Assembly (NCBI RefSeq): GCF_001274875.1
Contig: NZ_CP010899.1
Span: 868,001-932,000 of the forward strand
Source of the DNA: Spiroplasma kunkelii CR2-3x
Lineage (GTDB): Bacteria > Bacillota_I > Bacilli_A > Mycoplasmatales > Mycoplasmataceae
Direction: 5' to 3'
DNA: 64,000 nt
Shown here one piece after another: positions 10,854 through 20,381 of the stretch; position 1 is the first letter of the stretch, and every line of letters begins with the position of its first letter. A model generated the notes under the pieces. The model ran no database searches. It saw nothing but the letters and a program-made list of their open reading frames with translations, and was not told where the DNA came from. The position numbers were made by a program, and so were the translations under genes.

Positions 10854-12707
10854 TTATTCTCATTTTAATTTAAAAGCAATTTTTTTATTAAAGTAATAAA
10901 ATTGATTTTCTTTAAATTGGAATTTTAATATTTCAATTTTTTTTGCTTTTGGATTAATTTTTAATTCATCAAAAGCAATTAAATCATTCAAATCAAGATC
11001 AAAAATTGTTGTTTTTTGTTCATTAATATTAGGATAAAATTGATACCATCTCGTTTTAATTTCATTTGCTTTTTCAGGAGTATGAATAATAGCATTTAAT
11101 AATAGTCCCAATTGTTTTTTCGTTAATGTAAAATAATTATTATCATCAGGTTTTGATAAGATTAATGTTGTTTGTTGTAAAATTTTACTTAAATTAAATT
11201 TAAAAGTTTGATTAACAACTAATTCATCAATAAATTTATTATTTGTTTCTGGCAAAGCAACTATTTTAAAACTATAATTAATAACTTCGTGCTTGCTTGC
11301 TTCTTGTTCATTTGTTTTAACATATTTTAATTCAAAATATTTTTCAAAAGGTTCACCTTGATATCCTAAGAATTCCATAACTTTTTTCTTAATTACTACT
11401 GGTAATTTATTAACATAATTATTTTCACCAATAATGATACTATTATTTAAATATTTTTCAAATTTTCATGTTTGCAAACTATGAAAATCAACATATTCTT
11501 TTTCATACATAAACCCATTTTTGCGGAATTTTTTCGACGCTCCTCATTGCGCATAAATTGCTAATCCTAAACCAATAATGGCAATTAAAATTAAGACCGT
11601 ATAATCTAGCGTACGATTATTTTTAATAAATAAACTTGTGTCATCACGTTGTGTTTCTAAAATAAAACGAATCAAATTTCATAAAAAGAAATAAAAACCA
11701 GTTTGCACGCCGCTACGTGTGATTGCATAACGCCCCGGATTATTTAATTTTGTTAATGCAGCACTATCATTATGTCATCATTTTTTAATTCTATTGGTAA
11801 AACCAGTTTGTTTTTTTGAACTATCTATTTGCCCACTTTTTTTAGCCATTTCATCTAATTGCTTTTGGTTTGGTACATAGTTAAAATATGCTTTATCCCA
11901 AACTTCTTTTCAAGTCATTTTATCAGGTTTAAGATATTTTCGATTAAAAAAATGAATAAAATTATATTTTAAATCAAAAGGATATTCTTTAGGGTCTTTT
12001 TTCCATGGTTTTTTACTAAATAATTGTCCAGCAACAGGAATAAAAAAAGTAATAAATAATCATGCTAAAAAATTAAAGAATGATTCATATAAAAAGATCG
12101 GTTGGCGAAAGACAATTTCACCAATGTTATTTGTTTCTGGTGATAAACCATCTCACTGCCATAAGTTATCCCGAATAAAAACTGGTAATCAACGTAATGA
12201 ATCATATGAAGTAACACTTCCTAATAATTCATGATTAAAAAAATTACCTCAACGACCTAATACTTGTCCTAATAAAATGTTTGGAATAATACAATCCGTA
12301 TAAACTCAAAGTGAAACTTTTGCTTTTCGACCAACAATCCCAAAAACAATTAAGCCAATAATTGTTCCGAACAAAACACCACCATGAATACTCATTCCTG
12401 GTTCTCAGAAAGCAAATAATGTAAAAAATAAAATTGGATTTTTAACATCATATTTACCAAAAAAACTTGCTCCAAATAATGAAAATGGAATAATAGCAAA
12501 AATTGATCAAATTAATGGTTCAATCGGAACCTTTTTTAATTTTAGTCGAATAAAACAAGCTAAAACCGAACAAATCATTCCTATTGTAATAAAAACAGCA
12601 TACATATGAATTCATCCGCCATATGTTGCCAAAATATTATGTGGTGTATTAATTGGCTTAATTCATTCTGCATTTGGTGGTACGCTTGTTAATAATAAAC
12701 TGTTCAT
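10854..12707 (-). CDS. lgt: Prolipoprotein diacylglyceryl transferase with long C-terminal extension
   Basis: Attaches diacylglycerol to the lipobox Cys of prelipoproteins, the first step of lipoprotein maturation; polytopic membrane enzyme. 617 residues, more than twice the usual 260-300. Hallmarks are EPGMSIHGGVLFG and the signature GRWGNFFNHE, followed by QPIFLYESFFN and the final catalytic-core helices around residues 370-430. The extra residues are a loop insert about 250-340 and a hydrophilic tail about 440-617, seen also in other mollicute Lgt. Start at 12707 behind AAGGAG. It supports the many lipoproteins of this organism. Intact under code 4. Confidence 0.94.
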
Positions 12708-12891
12708 TTTTTTTCACTCCTTAAGTGTTTTTATTTTCTAAATTATAAAACAATGCATAATTATTATATACCAAGTTCAAATAAAAAAGTCTATTTATTT
12801 TTAGAACTTAATTGTAATCTTACTTTTTTTTAAAATTATATTTTACCTAAAACAATATTACTTTTTTTTAGAAAGCGATGTGAAATAACAA

Positions 12892-13511
12892 ATGACTAGC
12901 ACTGCGTTATCAGAAACAGCAGTTAATAAAATTAAAGCACTTCACCAAGAACATATACAAAATCATTATCGAAAAATTACTAGTTTTTGACGTAAATCAA
13001 TCATTGTTGATATTATTTTCAATTCATTAATCTTAATTTTTACTACTGCTTTATTTATTGGTATTATTCTTACTTTTATTGGTAATAATTGGTAATAATA
13101 ATGACCCTGCACTTACATTTTATTTAATATACTTACCTTTACCGCTGTTAGTAGTAACAATTATTGTTTATATGTTGATTAAAGCCGGTACTATTAGTAT
13201 TAGTCTTTTTCTTAATCGATTAGATTATAATGAATATTACCGAATTGCAATTTCTGATATTTGAAAAAATAAAGTTATTTTAGATGAAATAAGTAATAAT
13301 TTTAAGATTATCACAGAACCCAATTTCACTAGTTTTAGTAAAAATCCCAAAAAATAATTTATTACAACAAAGTTTAATTAGTGTTAGTAGCTTAGAAGAA
13401 AAAATTGATAATAAAGTTATCAATGGTACAATAAAAAATAATATCTTTTCATTAGGTATTATTACTGTTTGCATCCTGTACGATGAAGCTCCAAAAAACA
13501 ACTCTTGTTAA
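12892..13511 (+). pseudogene. Decayed two-TM membrane protein gene
   Basis: Begins MTSTALSETAVNKIKALHQEH, with a first hydrophobic segment (ILIFTTALFIGIILTFI) and a second (YLIYLPLPLLVVTIIVYMLI). A 10-bp exact tandem duplication at 13078-13097 shifts the frame inside the first helix. A second shift occurs near 13320-13345, and the tail IPKNNLLQQSLISVSSLEEKIDN continues to 13511. Family not recognised. Transcribed divergently from lgt and ends on a strong terminator hairpin. Confidence 0.7.
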
Positions 13512-13527
13512 AGGGTTGTTTTTTTAT
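13495..13527 (+). terminator. Rho-independent terminator
   Basis: 12-bp stem AAAACAACTCTT/AAGGGTTGTTTT with one G-T pair, loop GTTA, followed by further T residues. Ends the decayed membrane-protein transcript before the phage-derived region. Confidence 0.85.
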
Positions 13528-13539
13528 TTGAAAACAATC

Positions 13540-13846
13540 CAGCAATTTAATAAATATTTTGGTGGTCTAACCCAACAGTAAACAGTCTGGAAATAATAGA
13601 CACTTTAACAAGTGATAGTCGTGATAAGTCCAAGGTTAATATCAAACGACAATAAAAATAGAGATAGTGACTTTATAAATAAATTTGCGTATAGCATTAG
13701 GCTCTTCAAGGTGCAAGTAGATTTATTTTAAAAACTGAACGCTTTAACCTGAAATGGTGCGGATGAAGAGAGATAATTCTCTGGCACAACAAAGAAAAAA
13801 CAACTACAAAGTTGTAGTCATTTTTAGTTAATTAATGAGGGTAACT
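13540..13846 (+). other. Gene-free leader of the phage region, possible structured RNA
   Basis: No open frame. It is less A/T-biased than its surroundings and has several short stems, for example GAGA/TCTC around 13769-13784 and the perfect ACTACAA/TTGTAGT pair at 13803-13819 just ahead of the first small gene. The equivalent place upstream of the homologous gene near 38361 also carries ACTACAA/TTGTAG elements, so a cis-acting role is plausible. Similarity beyond those elements is weak. Confidence 0.35.
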
Positions 13847-13978
13847 ATGAAAAAGAAACTTTGTTTTAAAAAAAGATATTGAGGATATTGTTTTACATGT
13901 GATAAACAAAATAAATATATTCTTACACAAGATGAAATTACTGATTAACATTGAGCATTAAATACTAGAAAGAATTAG
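13847..13978 (+). pseudogene. Small Cys-containing phage-region protein, nonsense mutated
   Basis: 43-codon gene MKKKLCFKKRYWGYCFTC... with a CxxC pair, behind GAGGGTAAC. The homologue on the minus strand at 38230-38361 is the same length and reads DEITDEHW; here the Glu codon GAA has become TAA (13946-13948), leaving a 33-residue product. In-frame sequence beyond the stop (HWALNTRKN) is conserved, so the stop is recent. Function unknown; the CxxC suggests a small metal-binding protein. Confidence 0.7.
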
Positions 13979-13986
13979 AGGGAAAA

Positions 13987-14298
13987 ATGGCAAGTTATAA
14001 ACATTTTAATCAATGTAGAAGAATATACTTTCCTAGTGATTATGAAATTAAACATAAACCATTAGAAACTTTTAAAAAAATTAAAATACATGGTCATTTT
14101 GAAATGACATTTAAATTTAATAGTTATTGTGGCATTACTGAACATAGACATAGCGGCATAACTATAAAAGAATATTCGGAGGAATTAAAAAATGAAACAA
14201 GAAAAATATATATACTTAGTGCTAATAAAATATTTACATTTAGAAGGATTTGTAAGTGCAGAATCACCATTTTATACATTAGCAGAAGCAAAGATTAG
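13987..14298 (+). CDS. Hypothetical phage-region protein
   Basis: 103 codons from ATG at 13987 behind AGAGGG, beginning MASYKHFNQCRRIYFPSDYE, basic and soluble. The last third overlaps the next gene (14192) in another frame, so the true C-terminus was probably earlier and a frameshift may have extended the frame. I do not recognise a family. No copy of it is seen in the inverted cassette near 38.2 kb, which goes directly from the CxxC gene to the next one. Confidence 0.45.
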   Translation: MASYKHFNQCRRIYFPSDYEIKHKPLETFKKIKIHGHFEMTFKFNSYCGITEHRHSGITIKEYSEELKNETRKIYILSANKIFTFRRICKCRITILYISRSKD

Positions 14299-14371
14299 TG
14301 CTGAGAGTAGTAATAAAAACGGATGCTTAACAACTATTATTGATTTAGAAACTATTGAATGACGGAGATAA
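14192..14371 (+). CDS. Small hypothetical phage-region protein
   Basis: 59 residues, ATG at 14192 behind CGGAGG. Reads MKQEKYIYLVLIKYLHLEGF, then FYTLAEAKISAE and TIIDLETIEW. Its homologue at 38052-38216 on the minus strand carries a stop at DL*DETIEW, so this copy is the better preserved one. It looks like a short alpha/beta protein; function unknown. Followed within 6 bases by the next gene. Confidence 0.6.
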
Positions 14372-14376
14372 ATAAT

Positions 14377-14634
14377 ATGAAAGAAATTAGAAATTTACAA
14401 TTATCAGAATTTCAAAAAGAAATTATTAATAAATTAGATGATTAATACTGATTTGAATTTGGCGGTTATGAAAATAGTATTTTTATTTTTAATAAAAAAC
14501 AGGAATTTTTAATCACAATAGATAAAAAAGATGACACTGCATCAATAAATGAAAGTTTAGAATTTTGTAAAAGCAGAATTGAAAAAAGTTTAAAAAACCA
14601 TAACCAACGTGTTAAAGATGAAAAAAAGAATTAA
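14377..14634 (+). pseudogene. Small phage-region protein with GAA-to-TAA stop
   Basis: 85 codons in one frame, MKEIRNLQLSEFQKEIINKLDD, then TAA (14443-14445), then YWFEFGGYENSIFIFNKKQEF and a helical tail. The inverted homologue at 37876-38046 reads KLDDEYCYE at the same place, so Glu changed to stop here. The C-terminal half after the DD residues is not shared by that copy. Confidence 0.65.
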
Positions 14635-14671
14635 ATATTATTAAAACTTATATTAAAGGAGAACAAATAAT

Positions 14672-14815
14672 ATGGGTACACTAATATTAATATTATTAAT
14701 AATTAATATTATTTCATCTATTTCACCCTTATTTACATTGTCTTTTTTAATATATGGAATAAACAAAATTACTAGAACTGAAAAAGCAATCAAAAAATTA
14801 AAGGAGAATAAATAA
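14672..14815 (+). CDS. Small single-TM protein
   Basis: 47 residues, MGTLILILLIINIISSISPLF followed by a charged tail with ITRTEKAIKKLKENK. One N-terminal hydrophobic helix. Good AAAGGAG ribosome site. Position in a phage early-gene run suggests a small membrane accessory protein; function unknown. Confidence 0.55.
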   Translation: MGTLILILLIINIISSISPLFTLSFLIYGINKITRTEKAIKKLKENK

Positions 14816-14816
14816 T

Positions 14817-14954
14817 ATATATAAAGATGAAAATGGAAATATTTACACTGAAGAAGAATTATTTAATGAAGCATTAGAAGAATGTCATTCAGAAGAGAGT
14901 GCTTATGACTATATTGAGACATTAATTGAAGAAAAGAATTTGGAGGAATTATAA
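14817..14954 (+). pseudogene. Small acidic protein that has lost its ATG
   Basis: Open frame IYKDENGNIYTEEELFNEALEECH to a TAA at 14952-14954, with AAGGAG at the right distance upstream. The codon at the expected start is ATA (14817-14819), so ATG has probably mutated to ATA. About 45 residues, very acidic. The next gene starts one base after the stop. Confidence 0.5.
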
Positions 14955-14955
14955 T

Positions 14956-15381
14956 ATGAAAACATTAAAAGATATGATTAAAGATTTAACAGGAGTTACT
15001 GTTGAAAAAGAAAAATTAAATCAATATTTAGAAAGTGAAAGATTAGATTTAGAAGGTGCTAATTTAGAAGGTGCTAATTTACAAGGTGCTAATTTATGAG
15101 ATGCTAATTTAGAAGGTGCTTATTTAACTGGTGCTAATTTATATGGTGCTTATTTAACTGGTGCTAATTTATATGGTGCTTATTTAACTGGTGCTAATTT
15201 AGAAGGTGCTAATTTAAAAGGTGCTAATTTACAAGGTGCTTATTTAACTGGTGCTAATTTATATGGTGCTTATTTAACTGGTGCTAATTTATATGGTGCT
15301 AATTTAAAAGGTGCTTATTTATGTGGTATTAAAATCACAAAAAAACAATTAGAACAATTAACTATTGAGGAGGATGAATAA
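14956..15381 (+). CDS. Pentapeptide-repeat protein
   Basis: 141 residues. Residues 1-34 form a helical leader ([20 protein letters not shown]), followed by 18 near-perfect A(N/Y)LxG pentapeptides and a short tail ([15 protein letters not shown]). Pentapeptide proteins fold as a right-handed beta-helix; some mimic DNA and protect gyrase, others are structural. Here the function is unknown. It lies in an intact stretch of the phage early region and its stop overlaps the next start (TAATG). Confidence 0.85.
15058..15327 (+). repeat. 15-bp tandem repeat array coding the pentapeptides
   Basis: Eighteen units of GCTAATTTAnnnGGT or GCTTATTTAnnnGGT, with a higher-order 30-bp unit ([10 protein letters not shown]) repeated five times. 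Near identity at DNA level indicates recent expansion by slippage. Confidence 0.9.
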
Positions 15382-15557
15382 TGACAAAAACAGAATCAAT
15401 TAAATTTGATAAATTACAAGAAGAAAATGAAGCACTTGAACAAGAAATTTTATCCTTAAAGCATTGAATACAAAACGGTGGTTGTCATGAACATATACAA
15501 AAGGATATTGATAAATTACAAGAAGAAAATGAAGCACTTAAAAAAGAGCTTGCTTAA
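15381..15557 (+). CDS. Small coiled-coil protein
   Basis: 58 residues. The segment DKLQEENEAL occurs twice (residues about 9-18 and 42-51) in a leucine-heptad context, predicting a coiled coil interrupted by HWIQNGGCHEH. Translationally coupled to the pentapeptide gene by a one-base overlap. Function unknown. Confidence 0.6.
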
Positions 15558-15600
15558 TTAAAACAAAAACAATTACCTAATAAGGAGAATAAATTAAATA

Positions 15601-16375
15601 ATGAATAATATAGTTCAAAATGTTTCTTTTCCTTTTGTTATTAAAGGTAATGATTTTAAAGAATTAAGTTTAAAAGCATTAAATATTAAAAAATGAATGG
15701 ATGAAAATGGGTAATAATTAGCAGAATTTATTTATCGTCATCGTAATTATTATAATACTAATGGTTATAAAGATGTGTATTTAAAAGATATTACTAATCT
15801 TGTAAGTAAAATATATATTTTTTTTCGTGAACCATTAGAATTAATTAAAGTATTTAAAGATGATTTAAATCGGATTCATACTAATATTATTAATTTTGAA
15901 AAATATATTGAAAATCATAAAATTGAAATTAAAAATAATATTAATCAAGTATGCATTAAAAAAACAAAATTAATTATTTAAAGAACAAGAATTAAAAAAA
16001 CAAGAATTACTTGAAAAAGCAAATAGTTTAACACCAGATATGGGTCTTGATATAGAGCAAATTCAAGATGAACAAGTTCGTGTAATGGAACAAATTAAAC
16101 AAATTGATAAATTATTAGAACCAATACAATTAAAAAAATTTAGTATTAATTTAATTAAAGAAAAATTATTAATAAAAGATATTGAAGTATTAGGGATTTA
16201 TTATGATTTTTTAGAAAAAGCAGATAAGTTAGACCTTATTAATTTAATTAAAAATTATTTAATTGTTAATGAAAAAAGTGTTAAAAATGAAATTAAAGCA
16301 CAATGAGATACAAATACAGATAATAAAATAGTTGGTATTAAAGGAATAAATATAAAAATTAAAGGAGTTAAATAA
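15601..16375 (+). pseudogene. Decayed phage protein, possibly DUF1351 family
   Basis: MNNIVQNVSFPFVIKGNDFKEL... with tandem stops after MDENG (15715), a long helical region (FREPLELIKVFKDDLNRIHTNI), a frameshift near 15980, then LFKEQELKKQELLEKANSL through to IKIKGVK. Size, helical middle and position directly upstream of recT match the DUF1351-type proteins of phage recombination modules; that assignment is inference. Confidence 0.5.
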
Positions 16376-16377
16376 AA

Positions 16378-17226
16378 TGGCAAATGAATTATAATAATAT
16401 ATTAAAAGTGCAATTATTAAATATGAATTAAAAGTTAATGATAAATATGTAAAAGAAAATATTTTAGCACTTGAAGAATTAAAAATGAAAAATGGACAAA
16501 ATTATATGCAATTAGTTAATAATTCTTATAATGCAAAATAACAGCATTAGGTATTATTAAATTAAGTAATAAAGGATTAATTTTTGGTAAAGATTTTAAT
16601 ATTATTTCGTTTAAAAATAAATTAACTATTTTTATTGATAGTAAAGTTTATTGTAGAATAATTGAAGAAGCAGGATATAGTCCACGAAAAGCAATTATTT
16701 TAAAGGTGAGAAATTTGAATGAGATAGTTTAAATTCATGTCCTAAAATACATGAAATTAATTTTAATGCAAATACTAGTGATTTTAATGAAATAATTGGT
16801 GCTTATGCTTTTGCAAAAGATAAAAATGGTAATTATCAAGGTATTTTATTAAGAAAAGCAGATATTGAACGATTAAAAAATAGTAGTCCAAGTGGTAATA
16901 GTGAATATTCACCTTGAAATAAATGACCAAAAGAAATGGTTGAAGCAAAATTATATCGTAAATTAGCATTGGAAATGGGAATTGATATTTCTGATATTGA
17001 TTTAGATGAAAAAGAAATTAAAGAAGATCGTAATTTTGAATATATTTCATTTAAAGATATTAATGTCGCCAAAAATAAGAGGCAAATTAGCGATGAGCCA
17101 TTATCAAATAATATAAATTTTACCCCATCTTATCCAGAAATAGCAGATAATGTAGTTAAAGAAGATGATATCTCAAATGTAACACCAGTAATTAATAATA
17201 ATGATGAGGATTGAGCAACTTGATAA
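16378..17226 (+). pseudogene. RecT-family single-strand annealing protein, decayed
   Basis: RecT anneals complementary single strands in phage recombination. MANEL then TAATAA, followed in shifted frames by LKVNDKYVKENILALEELK, DSKVYCRIIEEAGYSPRKAI, ILLRKADIERLKNSSPSGN, and the RecT hallmark NSEYSPWNKWPKEMVEAKLYRKLALEMG. The last part (16700-17226) is a long open frame ending EDWATW. At least three lesions lie in the first 330 bases. Its stop overlaps the start of the resolvase gene. Confidence 0.7.
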
Positions 17227-17671
17227 AAGTAGGTATTGACCCATCAGGAACTGGTACTACTGCTATTGTTGTATATGAAGAAAATAAAATAATTGAAAAA
17301 CAAGAATTTTTTAATAAAAAATGAAGGTAGCATTACGAATATATTGATGATTATGTTTATAAGTATTTTGATAAGTATTATTATCAACCAAATAAAGATG
17401 ATTTTTCTCCATTTTGTCCATCAGATGAGATGATTTATTACGATTGCTTGGAGTCTATAAGGTAAATAATGATTTTAATTGAGTATCACCAAAACATACT
17501 AAGTCAGTTGTTAAAAATATGGAAAATTTAAGTAAGTATCAACAAATAACAGCAGTTTATGAAAAAGATAATTTATTAACTTATGAATATCGTAAAGGTT
17601 GATTTTATAATAATGAAAAAATAAGTAATCATCTTCGTGATGCTATTATTATTGCTAATTATGAAAACTAA
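17220..17671 (+). pseudogene. RuvC-like phage Holliday junction resolvase, decayed
   Basis: TTG start, IKVGIDPSGTGTTAIVV (first acidic residue of an RNase H/RuvC fold), an in-frame TAG at about 17328, a frameshift near 17455, then KVNNDFNWVSPKHTKSVVKN and the C-terminal active-site helix NHLRDAIIIANY. The order recT-resolvase-methyltransferase is typical of phage early modules. Product would be non-functional. Confidence 0.6.
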
Positions 17672-18434
17672 TTTAGGTAAATTATATTTAGGTGATAGTT
17701 TAAAAATATTAAAAATAATACCTGATAAAAGTATTGATTTAATATTAACTGATCCACCATACCTTTACCCCGATATTGCTAAAAAATTAGAAAATAAAAA
17801 AAGCATATTGAATATAATTTTAAAAAAAATGCAAGATCCTAATTGTTCTAATATTCAATATCAAATTCGGAAAAGAGAACTTGAATTTTTACAAGGTGAA
17901 TTTATTGATAGTTTTGATATACCATCATATTTTAAAGAATGAATGCGAATTATTAAAAAACCAAATTTTATAATTTATTTATCAAAACAACAATTAAAAG
18001 AATATTTAATTGAAATTGAAAATTATAATTTAAAATTTGAATTAATAATTTATCAAAAAACAAATGATGCACCTAGTAATAATACATATCGTAAAGATAA
18101 AGAATTATGTTTATATATTTATAATAAACCGATTTCTTATAGTAATGTTTGAAATCAAGATATGCAGACTGTTTATCAAATAACAAATAGTAATAATCAA
18201 TTTTTATGAACAATTAAACATCCTACTGTTAAAGATATTAATTTAATTAAATTACAAATTAATAAACATAGTAAAGTTGGCGATACTATATTAGATTGTT
18301 TTTTAGGAAGTGGAACAACTGCTATTGCTTGTGAACAATTAAGTCGGCATTGAATTGGTATAGAAATTAATAAAAAATATTATAAATTAGCAAAACAAAG
18401 ATTAAATAGCATTCAAACTACATTATTTTTTTAA
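17661..18434 (+). CDS. DNA (N4-cytosine/N6-adenine) methyltransferase, beta-class, intact
   Basis: 257 residues. Catalytic motif IV comes first (ILTDPPYLYP, residues 32-41) and the SAM-binding FxGxG motif near the C-terminus (DCFLGSGTTAIACEQ), followed by WIGIEINKKYYKLAKQRL: the order of beta-class amino-methyltransferases. It is uninterrupted apart from TGA-Trp codons, although the genes immediately upstream and one downstream are broken. No adjacent restriction gene, so an orphan phage-type methyltransferase. Target sequence cannot be read from the protein. ATG at 17661 overlaps the resolvase end. Confidence 0.9.
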
Positions 18435-18446
18435 AGGAGATTATTT

Positions 18447-18605
18447 ATGAAAAGAAAATTAATTCGTAATATTAATGTTTACTTAAATGAAAAACAAGAA
18501 AAAGTTTGAAATGAATTACCTGAATTATATACCAGCTCACAACGAATAGAACATCTTATTAATTTTTATATAAAACACAATAAAGGAAATAATAAAAATG
18601 AATAA
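18447..18605 (+). CDS. Small ribbon-helix-helix-like protein
   Basis: 52 residues, MKRKLIRNINVYLNEKQEKVW... with a short basic beta-strand, two helices and RIEHLINFYIKHNKG at the end; this is the pattern of Arc/CopG-type DNA-binding dimers. Strong AAAGGAG site, 12 bases after the methyltransferase. A regulator of the phage module is possible. TGA is Trp at residue 21. Confidence 0.55.
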
Positions 18606-18806
18606 ATTTATTTTATGTTATCGTACAAAAAAGGTAATAGTCCATGTAAAAACTTATTTGGTGAATATATAACTGGTATTGATGTTAAAGATGTAGATAT
18701 TAATTCAACTTGAGATTGAGAATATTTTATTAAAACATATGGTGAAAAGAATTTAGTTATTTGTAAAGATGATAATTTAGAATTAATGTTAAAAAATAAA
18801 AAATAA
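18599..18806 (+). pseudogene. Small phage-region protein, frameshifted
   Basis: MNKFILCYRTKK, then a frameshift in an A-rich run (about 18630-18640), continuing NSPCKNLFGEYITGIDVKDVDIN...WEYFIKTYGEKNLVICKDDN. About 68 residues when repaired. Function unknown. Last gene before a terminator. Confidence 0.5.
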
Positions 18807-18826
18807 CCAACTAGGGTTATTTTTTT
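18801..18826 (+). terminator. Terminator of the phage early region
   Basis: Stem AAATAACC/GGTTATTT with loop AACTAG-type bases and six further T. It also lies at the 3' end of the convergent minus-strand gene. Confidence 0.8.
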
Positions 18827-18831
18827 AAATG

Positions 18832-19280
18832 TTATTTATTTCATCTTTTTTTAAGACAATATTGATTTCAACTTGCTACTTGTTCTATTGTTTGTTTACA
18901 ATTATGACAAATATTAACATTATGTTTTTTTTAAATACTTACGAAATATTAATCAACCAAATAATATTAAATATAAGATATAACTTGGAATTTTATAAAC
19001 TTTTTCTAAACATTTACCAATAGGTAATTTAATTGCTGGTATTTTAGGTATTTTAGTTGTTAATCAAGCAGTACCATGTAATATTGGATAAGATATAACA
19101 ATCCCAGCATATCCAAAAAATCCACCATCAGTTATTTCATGTTGACCAAACATAAATTCTTTAACTGGTTCTAAACTTTGAATTCAATTAAAATGTAAGC
19201 TAGTAAAAAATAATCCATATAAACTTAAAAATGGAGTATGATATAAAATTGATAAAACATTAGGTCGGGGTTTATTTAAC
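18832..19280 (-). pseudogene. Truncated phage/spiroplasma membrane protein with zinc-finger-like tail
   Basis: Reads NKPRPNVLSILYHTPFLSLYG, FMFGQHEITDGGFFGYAGIV and LPIGKCLEKVYKIPSYILYLILFGW, then after a one-base shift in a poly-A run the tail NICHNCKQTIEQVASWNQYC, a CxxC-x15-C pattern. The N-terminus is missing at about 19280. Opposite orientation to the surrounding phage genes. Family not identified. Confidence 0.5.
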
Positions 19281-19344
19281 TAATGGTTCAGATGGTTCTA
19301 ATATACTCATTAATAGTGTTCGTATTTTACGACAAGAGGTGTAA
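19281..19344 (+). pseudogene. C-terminal fragment of a phage-region gene
   Basis: Open frame NGSDGSNILINSVRILRQEV then stop, directly in front of the next gene. Only the last 20 residues remain; nothing can be said of its function. Confidence 0.3.
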
Positions 19345-19346
19345 AT

Positions 19347-19544
19347 ATGATAGATAAAGAAAACATTATTATTAAAAATGAAAATGGTACTTATTGACAA
19401 AGATTAGGTTTTGAACAAAGAAACCCAAGTCAAAGTTTTAAATCTTGAAAAAATCGCAAGTTTTTAAAATATGATAAATATCCATTTCATATTAAAAAAG
19501 CATATATTATGCGATATAATGAATTATATAAAGCAATACTATAA
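19347..19544 (+). CDS. Small basic hypothetical protein
   Basis: 65 residues, MIDKENIIIKNENGTYWQRLGFEQ, rich in Lys/Arg and aromatic residues; ribosome site AAGAGG upstream. Reads through two TGA-Trp codons. Probably a phage-region gene; no family recognised. Confidence 0.45.
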
Positions 19545-19676
19545 GGGGTTTTATCCATATCATCAATAAAACAAGTTGCTTGATGTTTTGATGCAATTTT
19601 ATTTTCTTTTGTTCCTATAAAATAAGGGGGTTCAAGCAAGTCATAACATACATTCAGCACCTTTACGATTAGTTGG

Positions 19677-20381
19677 TTATAATCATACTTGATAACGGTA
19701 TTTTTCTGAAAATTCAGGAATATCAATATACTTAGCACTATCAGTTGTAAATGATGGTATTGGAACTGGTTCTCATCTAATTTTATTACCTATTCTCTCA
19801 ATTATTTTTTGAGCAATCTCGATTGTAATTTTTAATTCCCAATCTTTACTCAAAATTGTGTCATTATCAAATGGAACAGATAATTCATTATTAGAATTAT
19901 ATACAATACTTTTATTATCAAGTTTAATGGAAATATTTTTTATATAATTATTAATAAAATTCTCTAATAATTGTTGTGATATTTCAATTTGTCATATTCC
20001 ACTTTTTTCAGTACTAGATCATGGAATAATTGATAAATTATTAGATGTAAGCATACTTTTTTTTCATACATATTTAGCATCTGCTTCACTTAACATAATT
20101 GGTCTATTTTTATGATTAGTATCAGATTTCCCAAATCAATTATTATATTGATTTGTAAAACCATAATTATCTGGATTTATTTTAGTTAATGTTTGAGACT
20201 TATAAAAATTTGCTTTTTCTAATAAACTAATAATATCAGGTGAAAATTCTATTCTCATATTAGTAGGATATGTATAACTGGTAATACCATCACTACTACT
20301 TTCTATCAGTAAGCACTTTTTTATTATATAATTAGTGTAGAAATAAAAAGATGGAAAAATGATTAAATTTATTTGGTGCAA
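19677..20381 (-). CDS. Hypothetical protein fragment (open frame, 234 residues)
   Basis: One continuous frame when TGA is Trp, including RIEFSPDIISLLEKANFYKSQ, MLSEADAKYVWKKSML, WQIEISQQLLENFINNYIKN and SAKYIDIPEFSEKYRYQVWL. The part before about residue 25 runs antisense into the lipoprotein signal region at 20351 and is unlikely to be genuine, so the N-terminus is probably lost. Acidic, soluble, no recognised domain. Confidence 0.4.

Noticed and set aside
15058-15327. Regular repeats that could suggest a CRISPR array
   Set aside because: Repeats are contiguous 15-bp units without unique spacers and encode perfect pentapeptides.
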